39,564 nt of DNA from Candidatus Woesearchaeota archaeon (GTDB taxonomy: Archaea; Nanobdellota; Nanobdellia; Woesearchaeales; GCA-2686295), in contig CALDOJ010000006.1 of NCBI GenBank assembly GCA_937912225.1, forward strand, positions 1 through 39,564, read 5' to 3'. The position numbers were made by a program, and so were the translations under genes. This document shows positions 1 to 8,158 of this stretch, piece by piece; within the stretch, counting starts at the first letter, position 1, and every line of letters starts with the position of its first letter. Below the pieces are notes generated by a model, which saw only the letters and a program-made list of their open reading frames with translations, did no database searches and was not told the origin of the DNA.

Positions 1-498
1 ATTTATAATTTTATTTGCTATTTCTTCAGGAGTTATTTTGGAAGAATCGAATTCTAATTCTGTTTTAGTTTTGGTTTCTTCATGTAGTTTCATTAGAAAA
101 TTAAAACGTTCTTGACTTGTGTTAGCTATCTTTGCGCCTTTCTTTACAGCAACTAATCGTTTTTTGAATCTTTTTTGGAGTGTTTCTTCAGGTGCAGAAA
201 TGTTTGCTATGAAGAAAGGAACTTTATGTTTCTTTGCTAAAGTTTCAAACTTAGTTGGTTTATCTAAAACTCCTTCTTTAATTATTGACAGTTTATTATT
301 TAAGGCTATTTCTATCATTGAAAACACCATTTCTTCTACAACTGTTTTGTATTTACCAAGTCCATAGTCTGAAATCAGCCATTTGATTCTATCTTGTCTG
401 GCGTTGAAAACTTTTGGTAGTTTTTCTTTTATTGCATCTGCAGTAGTTGATTTACCACCGCAAGACGGTCCGTTTAAGATTAAGAAGAATTGTTTCAT
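1..498 (-). CDS. P-loop small-molecule kinase (AAA_33/zeta-like), C-terminus outside window
   Basis: ATP-dependent kinase of unknown substrate. 166 codons are open with no stop before the window edge, so the protein is partial. A hydrophobic strand leads into a Walker A loop, GPSCGGKST, at residues 10-18; this placement at the extreme N-terminus is typical of AAA_33/zeta-toxin-like kinases. A TTTAAATA box at 521-530 lies about 28 bases before the ATG, as expected for a leaderless archaeal transcript, and fixes the start. The gene is divergent from the toxin-antitoxin pair beginning at 643. The same kinase fold is the C-terminal half of the fusion protein at 34423-36042. Fold is fairly sure; substrate is unknown. 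Confidence 0.75.
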   Translation of the reverse strand, partial: MKQFFLILNGPSCGGKSTTADAIKEKLPKVFNARQDRIKWLISDYGLGKYKTVVEEMVFSMIEIALNNKLSIIKEGVLDKPTKFETLAKKHKVPFFIANISAPEETLQKRFKKRLVAVKKGAKIANTSQERFNFLMKLHEETKTKTELEFDSSKITPEEIANKIIN

Positions 499-642
499 AA
501 GAGTTTATTATTTGGTTGTTTATTTAAATTTATTCGTGATTTTTTCGAGATTTCTTTGTGAAACCTTATTAATTATTATTTTCATTAAATTATCATGTTT
601 AAAACAAAAACTTTAAAAACTATAGCGCACTATATAGTTGTT

Positions 643-864
643 ATGACAACTACAACCATTCAAATAAGCAAGAGTCTATTAGAAGAATTAAAATCTCGAA
701 AAAGTTATTCCAAAGAATCTTATGAAGATATTATTTGGGATTTATTAGAAGATACTATGGAACTTTCTGAAGAAACATTGGCAGATATAAAAATTGCTGA
801 GAAAGAAATTGCTGAAGGAAAAGTCTATACTCATGAAGAAGTAAAAAAAGAACTAGGATTGTGA
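643..864 (+). CDS. RelB/VapB-like antitoxin
   Basis: Small acidic protein (73 aa) that would neutralise the RelE-type toxin six bases downstream and bind their shared promoter. The N-terminal stretch TTIQISKSLLEEL is the strand-helix start typical of ribbon-helix-helix/archaeal antitoxins; the rest is acidic helix ending in a short toxin-binding tail. I chose the ATG at 643 instead of an upstream in-frame ATG at 595 because a TTTAAAAAC box at 612-620 sits about 27 bases before 643, fitting leaderless transcription, and the extra 16 residues look unlike the family. The assignment depends on the neighbour and general form. Confidence 0.75.
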   Translation: MTTTTIQISKSLLEELKSRKSYSKESYEDIIWDLLEDTMELSEETLADIKIAEKEIAEGKVYTHEEVKKELGL

Positions 865-870
865 TTTTTA

Positions 871-1131
871 ATGTATGAGTTAATTTATTCCAAACAAGCA
901 AAGAAATTTCTTAATAAATCATCAGCCAATATTCAAAAAAGAATTATTTCTGTTATTGAACGATCTAGAATAAGACCCTATCCTCATGTTAAGAAAGTTG
1001 TTGGTTCGAAGTATTATAGCTTAAGATCTGGTGATTATCGGATAATATTAGATATTGTGGATGATAAATTAGTAATATTAATAATTAAAATAGATCATCG
1101 AAAAAAAGTGTATAAAAAAACTATTTCTTAA
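871..1131 (+). CDS. RelE/ParE-family toxin
   Basis: Predicted ribosome-dependent mRNA interferase or related toxin of the RelE fold, 86 aa, a normal length for the family. Typical features: the N-terminal YELIYSKQAKKFL strand-helix, the central YSLRSGDYRIILDI strand pair (the family's LRxGxYRxxY-like core), and C-terminal IIKIDHRKKVYKK with the basic residues that contact RNA. It follows the antitoxin by six bases and is certainly co-transcribed with it. Its last 11 bases overlap the end of the convergent gene at 1121. Three RelE-like toxins occur in this window; this one is not closely similar to the pair at 15010 and 38794. Confidence 0.85.
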   Translation: MYELIYSKQAKKFLNKSSANIQKRIISVIERSRIRPYPHVKKVVGSKYYSLRSGDYRIILDIVDDKLVILIIKIDHRKKVYKKTIS

Positions 1132-1336
1132 ACAAAGAAACTATTACGTAAAGGATCATTACTGATAATAGCCACAACCATAAACCGCCAGCATCTAATA
1201 AGAAAACCATAGGAATTCTTGGATTTGGACAAGGGTAAGTAATGCATCGAATTTGCATTTCAAACATTGGAATCCAACTAAAGATAATGTACGCTAATGT
1301 TATTAACGAATTGTATTTGTTAGGTTTGAAGTTCAT
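1121..1336 (-). CDS. Two-TM small membrane protein
   Basis: Unrecognised 71-aa protein. Two hydrophobic helices (about residues 10-25 and 48-68) flank a loop with a C-x5-C-type pair in IRCITYPCPN, which could form a disulfide or bind metal outside the cell. A TTTAAAT box at about 1360-1369 lies close to 28 bases before the start, which supports it as a real leaderless gene. It is convergent with the RelE toxin and overlaps its 3' end by 11 bases. No function can be given. Confidence 0.55.
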   Translation of the reverse strand: MNFKPNKYNSLITLAYIIFSWIPMFEMQIRCITYPCPNPRIPMVFLLDAGGLWLWLLSVMILYVIVSLFKK

Positions 1337-1394
1337 ATAGCAGAATTGAGTTGTTTAGTATTTAAATTTGTTGATGGTTTCAACAAGTTTAAAT

Positions 1395-1838
1395 TTAGTT
1401 CTTAGCTCTTAAATAATCTCTAACTTCCATTAAAATCTTGCCCATCATATTCTTGCCAGTCTTATGTTCTCCTTCGCCCCAAAAATAATCATCTGGATTA
1501 GCTTCAATTAACTCTTCATAACCGGTAGATAGAAGTAAATCTTCTAATACAGGATAAGATTCAAATTTCTTTTTTACAGCAGTTGTTAACACGTCAACCT
1601 TAATATCGTTCCAATAAGAAGAAAAGTTATCGTTTTGCATACTTAATTTTTTAGCTTCTCTAGGACTTTTTGCATTCTTGATTTTATTTGCATAATCAAG
1701 GTCTGTAGTTTCAAACTTCTTAAATTGATAATAATGTTCGCTTGATTTCCAAGTCTCTCCATCAAGCTCTATAGGATAAGGTGCTAAATTAGAGAAATCC
1801 TTCCATTGTTCGATAGTACTCAGGAATCTTATAACCAT
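1395..1838 (-). CDS. NADAR/YbiA-family protein
   Basis: N-glycosidase-fold protein (147 aa, full length for the family). NADAR proteins cleave N-glycosidic bonds: bacterial YbiA acts on early riboflavin intermediates, and other members remove ADP-ribose from guanine. Recognised from FSNLAPYPI followed by W-x2-SEHYYQ near the N-terminus and by the C-terminal FWGEGEHKTGKNMMGKILMEVR block, which hold the conserved Glu and Trp of the family. A TATATAA box about 28 bases upstream (1861-1871) supports the start. It stands alone between an Lrp regulator and a small membrane gene, so its substrate cannot be judged from context. Confidence 0.88.
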   Translation of the reverse strand: MVIRFLSTIEQWKDFSNLAPYPIELDGETWKSSEHYYQFKKFETTDLDYANKIKNAKSPREAKKLSMQNDNFSSYWNDIKVDVLTTAVKKKFESYPVLEDLLLSTGYEELIEANPDDYFWGEGEHKTGKNMMGKILMEVRDYLRAKN

Positions 1839-1872
1839 TTTAATTGAAAGAAATAGAAGAATTATATAAAAC

Positions 1873-2832
1873 TTAAGGCATGAACAGAAATTTATGCTCT
1901 TTATACCATAGAAAATGATTCATTTGTTTTATGTCCTTACTAAATAATCTTCTTATATCGTCCATTATTATTCTTAATTCTTCTGTACTTGCTACTTCTA
2001 CTTCGAATTCTAAGTCGTTTTTACTTATAGCTTCATAGCCGTATATAATATTTGGATGATTTCTAAAATATTCTAATAAGCTTTTTTTTGCATCAAAGTT
2101 TTCTAATTGCATTTCAACTTTGTACCAATAATAACCAATTTTGTCTAAACCTAATATTAATCTAAAATCAACAATTACTTTTTTCTCAATTAATTTTTTT
2201 ATTCTATAATTAACATTTGTAATACTAATTCCTGTTTTTGCAGAGATTTCTACAGAGCTTATTCTTGCATTAGGAGTTAATAATCTTAGAATGTCTAAGT
2301 CTTTATTGTCTAAGGTTTCTTTATTTGGAGAGAATATTGTTATTTCTGGATGGACTCTTGTTTTTTCATTAAGCAGATATTCTCTTTTGTAAATATGGAA
2401 TTTCGAATATACTTCCATAGTTAATTCATTTATTATGATTCCAAACTTTTTCATTAAATCTTCTTTTAATTCAAAGAATTCGTACATATTCTTTACCCAG
2501 CAAGCAATTCCTAAATCTTTGAAACCATCTATAGTATTCACCCACCAGAATTTAGGATGTTCTTTATAGTATTCAACTAAAGCTTTCTTTTGTTTTGGAG
2601 AATCTCTTTGTAATTTGATAAAGAATCGACAGTTTAGATAACCAAGTTTTGTTATATCGATTAATGTTTGATATCCTTTTATTATTTGTTTTTTTTCTAA
2701 TTGTTTGATTCTGTATTGTACAACTTCTCTACTTAAACCAACTTTTTTTGCTATTTGATTATTAGTTTGTCGACTATTCAAGTCTAATTGGTATAGAATT
2801 CTTCTGTCTTTTTTATCTAATTTATAAGACAT
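1873..2832 (-). CDS. Double-length Lrp/AsnC regulator (HTH-RAM-HTH-RAM)
   Basis: DNA-binding regulator made of two fused Lrp/AsnC units (319 aa; ordinary Lrp is about 150). The first winged helix spans about residues 5-60 (LDKKDRRILYQLDLNSR start), the second about 173-235 (LDNKDLDILRLLTPNAR start); each is followed by a RAM-like ligand-binding region. A TTTATAA box at 2853-2860, about 24 bases upstream, marks the ATG at 2832 as a leaderless start, rejecting an in-frame ATG at 2847. Two similar genes occur at 16388 and 33428. The last 20 or so residues recur in the chimeric ORF at 12281. The fused dimer would resemble one asymmetric DNA reader. Ligand unknown. Confidence 0.88.
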   Translation of the reverse strand: MSYKLDKKDRRILYQLDLNSRQTNNQIAKKVGLSREVVQYRIKQLEKKQIIKGYQTLIDITKLGYLNCRFFIKLQRDSPKQKKALVEYYKEHPKFWWVNTIDGFKDLGIACWVKNMYEFFELKEDLMKKFGIIINELTMEVYSKFHIYKREYLLNEKTRVHPEITIFSPNKETLDNKDLDILRLLTPNARISSVEISAKTGISITNVNYRIKKLIEKKVIVDFRLILGLDKIGYYWYKVEMQLENFDAKKSLLEYFRNHPNIIYGYEAISKNDLEFEVEVASTEELRIIMDDIRRLFSKDIKQMNHFLWYKEHKFLFMP

Positions 2833-2928
2833 AATTAACGTAAACAACCAATATTTATAAGTTTTTTGGATAAATAGTAAAAAAATAATTGATTCGTTTT
2901 ATATTATTGGCGAGATTACTTCAAAATA

Positions 2929-3306
2929 ATGAAAATGACTTTAGTAGAAGAAATAAAAAACATGACTAGAATGGATGCAAGCATAATATTTAGACCTCAT
3001 TTTTATGCTCTTGTTGCTGGATGGGCACTTGGATATATGCATGGAACGGAACAAGAAATGACTGATTTAGTAGAAAAAACTTTAGCATTTGGACCTGCAA
3101 TTGGTTCAATGAGTTCAACTTATATTAAATCACACATATTAGGATATCAAATTAGAAAAAGAAAACTTCGTAATAATTTTTTCTTAGATTCGGAACTTGA
3201 ATCAAAAGAAAGAAATTCTTTGATACAAGGACTGGCTGATGGAGGAATGACTAGCATAGGGTATATGTCTTCTAAATTAATGGTGATGAGTTTAACCATG
3301 ATGTAA
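2929..3306 (+). CDS. Unknown protein upstream of radical SAM enzyme
   Basis: Unrecognised 125-aa protein rich in Met (11 or more) and Gly, with moderately hydrophobic helices (RPHFYALVAGWALGYMHG near residue 22; GMTSIGYMSSKLMVMSLTMM at the C-terminus) and a basic segment RKRKLR in the middle. A TTTTATATT box at 2897-2906, about 27 bases before the ATG, indicates a leaderless promoter driving this gene and the radical SAM gene that begins two bases after its stop. Tight coupling suggests a joint function, but the length and lack of a leader-core layout argue against a classical modified-peptide precursor. Confidence 0.6.
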   Translation: MKMTLVEEIKNMTRMDASIIFRPHFYALVAGWALGYMHGTEQEMTDLVEKTLAFGPAIGSMSSTYIKSHILGYQIRKRKLRNNFFLDSELESKERNSLIQGLADGGMTSIGYMSSKLMVMSLTMM

Positions 3307-3308
3307 AA

Positions 3309-4430
3309 ATGATGCCAAATATTAAAAAAACAGTAAAAGATTTTTCTAAACTAGATAATCACTTACCTAATTGGGGATTCTTTTCTAAAGATGAATTAGG
3401 CCAGGGCAAGCTTTTATTATTAGATATTGACTTAGATAGGTACTGTTCATTAGATTGTATGGATTGTTTTAGACAAGATAGTGTTGTTGATGATAATGGT
3501 ACTAAAGATTTAAACTTTGGAGAATTGATTTCTATAGTTGAAGAAGGTAAAAAATTAGGATTGAAATATGTTAAAATTTGCGGGGTTGGTGAACCTACTG
3601 AAAGTCGAAAGTTGATACCTTTGTTAGAGACACTTTCTTATATGGGGATTGGAACTGCTGTATTTACTAAAGGCCAAGGTTTTGGTAATGATGATGTTGC
3701 TTCTACTTTTCACAAACGATATGGAATTACTAATTCTGTCGAATTAGCTGAAAGAATGTTAGATTTGAATGTGTCGTTTATGCTTGGATTTCATTCTTTT
3801 GATTCTAAAATACAAGATTCAGTTGTTCGAACACCAGGTTATACAGAAGTTCGAAATAAAGCTCTTGAGACTTTAGTTGATGTTGGTTTTGCAGATTCTA
3901 GTCCTACACGTTTGGCTTTTTGTAATGCGCCTGTTCGTGCCGTTACATATTCAGATGCGTTTTCAATCTATAAATATGCTAGAGAAAGAAATATTTATCC
4001 CGTAACAGCTGTTTTGATGGATTCAGGTAGGCAAATCGATGGAACTTTCTTGAAAGGACATGATATGAATGTTGGTCAGAAAATTCAATTATGGACTGAT
4101 ATTTACTCATGGAATATAGAACATGATCTGCAGACATTAGAAGAAGTTGAAAAAGATGGAGTTTCATGCTTACCTGGTGGTCATCCATGTAATCAGTTGG
4201 GTGCTGGACTTTATCTCACAATGAAAGGTAATGTTGTAGGCTGTCCAGGATATATAGAAACACAAGGAAATGTTCGAGAACAGTCGTTAGCCGAAATCTG
4301 GGAAAACAGTAAGACTCGGCGAATTGCTGATGATAGATTTAATACAGGTTGTCCGCCAAAAGAAGGGAAAACATTGCCAGTAGAATTATATGGAAAAGTT
4401 TTAGACAATTTAAAGAAGAAATATTCTTAA
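3309..4430 (+). CDS. Radical SAM protein with SPASM-like C-terminus
   Basis: Radical S-adenosylmethionine enzyme, 373 aa. The cluster motif is C46-SLD-C50-MD-C53 (CxxxCxxC), followed by GVGEP at 92-96 corresponding to the SAM-binding GGEP motif. The C-terminal third has C287, C294, C312 and C348 around a GNVVGCPGY strand and the phrase SLAEIWENS, typical of SPASM or twitch domains that hold auxiliary Fe-S clusters. Such enzymes modify peptides, proteins or nucleosides; the substrate is unknown here. Either of the two adjacent ATG codons could start it. It starts two bases after the upstream gene's stop, so the two form an operon. Most like heme-/peptide-modifying SPASM proteins in overall form. 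Confidence 0.88.
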   Translation: MMPNIKKTVKDFSKLDNHLPNWGFFSKDELGQGKLLLLDIDLDRYCSLDCMDCFRQDSVVDDNGTKDLNFGELISIVEEGKKLGLKYVKICGVGEPTESRKLIPLLETLSYMGIGTAVFTKGQGFGNDDVASTFHKRYGITNSVELAERMLDLNVSFMLGFHSFDSKIQDSVVRTPGYTEVRNKALETLVDVGFADSSPTRLAFCNAPVRAVTYSDAFSIYKYARERNIYPVTAVLMDSGRQIDGTFLKGHDMNVGQKIQLWTDIYSWNIEHDLQTLEEVEKDGVSCLPGGHPCNQLGAGLYLTMKGNVVGCPGYIETQGNVREQSLAEIWENSKTRRIADDRFNTGCPPKEGKTLPVELYGKVLDNLKKKYS

Positions 4431-4475
4431 TTTTATCTAAAACCTTTATTAATAACTTTAAATTCCCTTTGTTTT

Positions 4476-5108
4476 ATGAATCTAATAGGAAAAGTAGACG
4501 AATATGAAGCACAAAAGAACAAAGGAGAGTTAACTCCTGGTTTAAAGAAAATACTTCATTCTATTGATTGGCCAATTAACCTAAATACTCCTAATATTCA
4601 CATTGCAAGTTTCTTTGGTAAACATTATTTTGTAAAAGAAAAGGGTTTTGAATACGACGCTATTGATATTCAAGTTCCTAAAAGAACTGAAGTATTTGCT
4701 CCAGAAGATGCAAAGTTTGTAGATGCAAGAAGATATGATGAAGAATTTGGCGAGTTAGGATATATACAAATGTGGGGTTTAGAATCAAGAATGTTATACA
4801 CTTTTGGAAACATTCAATATGGCACCATGCCTTACGATTTTAAAATTGCAAAACCACTTCATAGTCAAAATTACAAAAGAATGGTTATAAAAAAAGGAAG
4901 CCCATTAGGTAATGTTGGACTATGGCCTGGAAAGTTAGATAGAAGAGCAGACATTCCTGCAGATGTAGAAGAAGTTTACGGCAGAAGTTATGATCATTTG
5001 AGTATAGAAATGGAGAACTGCAGGAGCGGCCTAAGAGCATTTCCATTTCATAATGATTTACAAGTAAGAATGGTTAATCCATTACAGTTTCTTAAAGAAT
5101 TAGAGTGA
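4476..5108 (+). CDS. M23/LytM-like beta-barrel protein with altered metal site
   Basis: 210-aa protein resembling the M23 (lysostaphin-type) duplicated-hybrid-motif fold. The stretch FEYDAIDIQVPKRTEVFAPEDAKFV around residues 56-80 parallels the M23 H-x3-D followed by the PxGTPVxA strand, and DHLSIEM near residue 174 parallels the HxHFE motif. In both motifs one metal-ligand His is not His (Tyr/Glu at the first, Ser in HLS), so it may be a binding protein and not a peptidase. No signal peptide is visible. The upstream region holds a CTTTATTAATA box about 30 bases before the start. The family call is tentative. Confidence 0.45.
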   Translation: MNLIGKVDEYEAQKNKGELTPGLKKILHSIDWPINLNTPNIHIASFFGKHYFVKEKGFEYDAIDIQVPKRTEVFAPEDAKFVDARRYDEEFGELGYIQMWGLESRMLYTFGNIQYGTMPYDFKIAKPLHSQNYKRMVIKKGSPLGNVGLWPGKLDRRADIPADVEEVYGRSYDHLSIEMENCRSGLRAFPFHNDLQVRMVNPLQFLKELE

Positions 5109-5156
5109 ATGTTATCATCACTAAATATATAAATAATAATTTGTTCTGCTTAGTTA

Positions 5157-5729
5157 ATGATTAAGGAAGAACTTGAAAAGAAAGCTTTATTGATTCTTAA
5201 AAGATTGACAGATGATTCAAAAAGAGATATTTCTGTTGCTAAATGTAATAGCTATGTTAGTGATATATCTGCTTTAAAAGAAGCTTTGTATGATGAAGAA
5301 TTTGAATGGGTTGAAGATTATCATGTTATTGAAGAAGTTTTAGATGATGATGAATTTGATTCTGTTAGTGAAGTTGTAGAGACTCTTGAAATAGTTCGTG
5401 ATCAATTAAGCAGAATTATTAGTGATTTACGTAGTGAAGTTGTTGAAAATTCACAGTCTCAAAGTTCTTTAATACTTAATAGGCTACAAAAACATTCTAA
5501 AATTGCTAAAGCTAAAGCAAATAAAGATTTAAGAGAAGATAATAAAATTAAAAGAGAGATAAATAGCTTAGTTAAGGAATTTAATGACGAAGCTGGTAAA
5601 GATAAACCAAGTAAAGCTGAGTTAATAAGGATAAAAGATGCTGTAAAAAGACTTGGTAGTACAGATGCAGTATCAGTTGCAGGAAGACTTACTAGAAAGA
5701 TAACTGATTTGTTTTATAGTTATTTATAG
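5157..5729 (+). CDS. Unknown acidic helical protein
   Basis: Unrecognised 190-aa protein, almost entirely helical by composition. The first half is strongly acidic (EEFEWVEDY, LDDDEFDSVSEVVETLE), the second half is lysine-rich with heptad-like spacing (RLQKHSKIAKAKANKDLREDNKIK), suggesting a coiled coil or helical bundle. No membrane segment or signal peptide. A TATATAAAT box at 5124-5133 is about 28 bases before the ATG, giving a leaderless promoter of its own. Confidence 0.6.
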   Translation: MIKEELEKKALLILKRLTDDSKRDISVAKCNSYVSDISALKEALYDEEFEWVEDYHVIEEVLDDDEFDSVSEVVETLEIVRDQLSRIISDLRSEVVENSQSQSSLILNRLQKHSKIAKAKANKDLREDNKIKREINSLVKEFNDEAGKDKPSKAELIRIKDAVKRLGSTDAVSVAGRLTRKITDLFYSYL

Positions 5730-5813
5730 TTGTTTTGATAACTGAAAGTTCTAAAGTTAATTTAAAGAAAAATTTAAATAATCAATAATCTAAGAAGCAC
5801 TTAGGTGATAATT

Positions 5814-6011
5814 ATGGTTAAAAAAATGAAAAAATGTAATATGGAAAACTGCGGAACAGGAGGATGTGCATACTTCTTAGGATTCTTAGGCGCAGCAATC
5901 TACTATATATCAACATCAACAGGCTTCTGGAACGGAGTATTGGGATTCTTGAAAGCTATTGTATGGCCATTGTTCTTAGTTCTTGAGATGCTTAAGTATT
6001 TAGGTGCGTAG
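5814..6011 (+). CDS. Small two-TM membrane protein (GGCAYFLGFLGA type)
   Basis: 65-aa membrane protein of a small family I have seen in many bacteria and DPANN archaea but for which no function is known. Three early cysteines (KCNMENCGTGGC) precede a helix GCAYFLGFLGAAIYYIS and a second helix NGVLGFLKAIVWPLFLVLEML. The start is the ATG at 5814 instead of a GTG at 5805: a GGTGA Shine-Dalgarno at 5804-5808 ends five bases before it and would be destroyed as a leader signal by the earlier start. A TTTAAATAA box lies at about 5772-5780. Confidence 0.75.
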   Translation: MVKKMKKCNMENCGTGGCAYFLGFLGAAIYYISTSTGFWNGVLGFLKAIVWPLFLVLEMLKYLGA

Positions 6012-6197
6012 AAATTTTAGAAGAGTATTATTACTCTTGTCGATTTTTTAAAGAATGATTTTCATCAATAGTTATGGAACTTTCTCGGAAATCTTCCGGT
6101 TTTTCTGTAATTAACTTTATGAATGATTAATTTCTTTCTCAACATATGAAACTTAAAAAAGGACTTTTTAAGCCCATGAAGTTTCTGGAGAAAATTT

Positions 6198-6383
6198 ATG
6201 ATGCCTAAACCTTCAATAATCGGAGAAGCAGCAGTTGTAATTGCTGTTATTGACTTAGTATTCTATGTTATTAAGCAAGTTCCAAGCTTATTATATATTT
6301 GTTTAATCTTTACTTTAGTCTTCTTAATAGATTATATGTTTGGAGGAATTGCAGATAAAGGTTTGTGTAAGGACTGTTTTTAG
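6198..6383 (+). CDS. Small membrane protein with C-terminal CKDCF
   Basis: 61-aa protein with two hydrophobic helices (AAVVIAVIDLVFYVI and LLYICLIFTLVFLIDYMF) and a soluble tail ending in LCKDCF, a CxxC that may bind metal. A paralogue with the same architecture and about three quarters identical residues lies at 13130, and the similarity continues a few bases past the stop codon (TTTTTAGAAATAATTA), so this is a relatively recent gene duplication. GGAG at 6187-6190 is a plausible Shine-Dalgarno for the ATG at 6198. Function unknown. Confidence 0.7.
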   Translation: MMPKPSIIGEAAVVIAVIDLVFYVIKQVPSLLYICLIFTLVFLIDYMFGGIADKGLCKDCF

Positions 6384-6389
6384 AAATAA

Positions 6390-7628
6390 TTATTTTCTTC
6401 CAAATTCTGTTTCAAGATGATTGTGCCATTCATCTGGTTTAATGCCTGCTTCATTTAGAAGGTATCCTACTGTAAAACATGCTTCACACAGTCTTGGTGT
6501 GTCTTTTTGGGTTGTATAAGTGTTATCTGCAACTGATACTTGTTTTCCTGTTTTTTCTAAAATCAGTTTTTCTGCTTCAGCAACATATTCTGGGAAGAAT
6601 TCGCCTATTTTAATAGCTGTAGAAGAATGATATTTCTCTATAGTGGTTGGTTTTGCAGGCACTTCATCTCCTCTTAATAACTCTCCAAGATCATTTTGAT
6701 AAGGACCGTTTCTTCCATGAACTTTACGAAAATTCAACATGTTGTGCAATACTGAATCTTTGTGTTCAGTATATTCTGCAGTTATAGTGTCTATTATTGC
6801 TTCAGGTTTCATTACTGCCAAATCTTCAACAGTTAATTCGCTTCTAAATGAAGTATATCCTGTAACTCCAGGAGTGCAACACATCATGTAATTCATTCTT
6901 ATACTTTCGCCCTCTCTTTGAAAATAAATTTTATATCCTCCCTTTCTACAATCACTTCCGTATTGAAAATCGTCATCTCTTTCTTCAGGGAGTTTACCTG
7001 TTTTTACATTTTCAAAATTTAATGATCTGTTTTCTATTGATGTTCTTGCTTTTCCAACACAAGCTATACTTTCAGCATCAGAAATGGTGCCTCCTTCCTC
7101 AAATGTAGCGTCTAAAGAATAATCTGCTAATTGCACAGAAATTAGTGATGGTTTTATGTGTGTATTAAAAAAACTTAGAGCCCAGTCCATTACATCGGGA
7201 TTTGGCGATTGTAAATTTCCACTACTTAAAGCTATACCGTCAAACTCCAACAAATAAGCAAGAGTTTCTTTTGTATTTTCACTTAAACCTTCAGTTTCTA
7301 CTTTTTTAACAAGAGCAGAATAATCTTCTTCAGTTAAATTTGTAGCTCGTTTTTTTAGCTCCATTGTTAAGAAGCTTATAGGGTTTAGAACAATTGCTTT
7401 GTCCCCTTTATGGTTTTTTGCAATACTTCTTAAGACTGGTTTATTGAATAATGGATCTCCACCTGATATGTCTAGATAATCATTTTCTACACTTTTAATT
7501 AGATTTTCTAATGCTTTATCTTCTACTTCATTCCCACCTATATTGTAGAATTTCATTCCTGGAGCATCTTCTACTCCACAAATTAGACAATCGTTTAAAC
7601 ATGCATCTCCAACGAATAGTGTAGTCAT
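6390..7628 (-). CDS. Radical SAM protein with extra cysteine clusters
   Basis: 412-aa radical SAM enzyme. The cluster motif C10-LND-C14-LI-C17 is unusually close to the N-terminus, and GGDP at 56-59 stands in for the GGEP SAM-binding motif. Additional cysteines C227, C250-C251, and C381-EA-C384 could hold an auxiliary cluster or zinc. Phrases such as GIALSSGN and SLISVQLADYSLD fit the barrel strands. The gene has GAGGTAA at 7631-7637 just before the ATG and a TTTATATAT box near 7660-7670, so the transcript has a short leader. It is convergent with the small membrane gene at 6198. No peptide substrate or partner enzyme is adjacent; substrate unknown. Confidence 0.82.
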   Translation of the reverse strand: MTTLFVGDACLNDCLICGVEDAPGMKFYNIGGNEVEDKALENLIKSVENDYLDISGGDPLFNKPVLRSIAKNHKGDKAIVLNPISFLTMELKKRATNLTEEDYSALVKKVETEGLSENTKETLAYLLEFDGIALSSGNLQSPNPDVMDWALSFFNTHIKPSLISVQLADYSLDATFEEGGTISDAESIACVGKARTSIENRSLNFENVKTGKLPEERDDDFQYGSDCRKGGYKIYFQREGESIRMNYMMCCTPGVTGYTSFRSELTVEDLAVMKPEAIIDTITAEYTEHKDSVLHNMLNFRKVHGRNGPYQNDLGELLRGDEVPAKPTTIEKYHSSTAIKIGEFFPEYVAEAEKLILEKTGKQVSVADNTYTTQKDTPRLCEACFTVGYLLNEAGIKPDEWHNHLETEFGRK

Positions 7629-7768
7629 AGTTACCTCTTTTTTTACCTTTTATTACACTTTTAATATATAAATGTTTCGGTTTGTAATCACTCAAGAGTA
7701 GTAAGGCAAGAAACCTTTATATAATGTGTAGTATTTCTTATTCTATAAAATTCACAGAGGTATAATAA

Positions 7769-8095
7769 ATGTACGAAGGAATGTTTAAAGATTGGGTAAA
7801 AGGAGTAGTAACTACTATAGTAGCAGTTGGTGTGATAGGGGTGATTGGAGGTTATGCTTTAAGTTCTAGAAACACGCCTAAAGCTGAACAAAAAGCAGTT
7901 ATTAACCAAGCAACTTGGATTGCAGACCATCACGAACTATACGGTAATAAAAATGGTGTTCTTGATATGGATGAACAAATTGGCATTTCAAAAGAAGTAA
8001 ATAATAACCAATTAGTGAATGATTTAGACTATACAACTGCAAAAGCTTACGTTGATTTATACAAGAACAGCACTGTTATGAGAACTAATAGATAA
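7769..8095 (+). CDS. Membrane-anchored protein with single EF-hand-like loop
   Basis: 108-aa protein: a glycine-rich transmembrane helix (VVTTIVAVGVIGVIGGYAL, residues 13-31) followed by a soluble domain. The loop GNKNGVLDMDEQIGI near residue 60 resembles an EF-hand or dockerin calcium loop (D/N-x-N-G-x-L-D-x-x-E), but with Asn in place of the first Asp. Promoter TTTATATAAT at 7713-7722, Shine-Dalgarno AGAGGTAT at 7756-7763, ATG at 7769: this is one of the genes with a translated leader. Topology with the domain outside the cell is likely but not proven. Confidence 0.6.
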   Translation: MYEGMFKDWVKGVVTTIVAVGVIGVIGGYALSSRNTPKAEQKAVINQATWIADHHELYGNKNGVLDMDEQIGISKEVNNNQLVNDLDYTTAKAYVDLYKNSTVMRTNR

Positions 8096-8158
8096 ATCAG
8101 ATCTGTAAGAATATTTTAGATTCTATAGAAACATTAACTGATTCGATTATTTCATAAA

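Noticed and set aside
119..616. Forward-strand open frames at 119-367 and 383-616
   Set aside because: They are antisense to, or run out of, the reverse-strand kinase, which has a clear Walker A motif and a TATA box; the forward frames have no promoter or family features.
2929..3306. Peptide precursor for the SPASM radical SAM enzyme
   Set aside because: At 125 aa with hydrophobic helices and no leader-core or cysteine/glycine repeat pattern it does not look like a ribosomal peptide substrate.
3979..4408. Reverse-strand frames inside the radical SAM gene at 3309
   Set aside because: The forward gene has diagnostic cysteine motifs over its full length; the reverse frames are shadows.
6146..6208. 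Twenty-codon ORF overlapping the start of the gene at 6198
   Set aside because: No promoter spacing, no similarity to the region before the paralogue at 13130; chance is likely.
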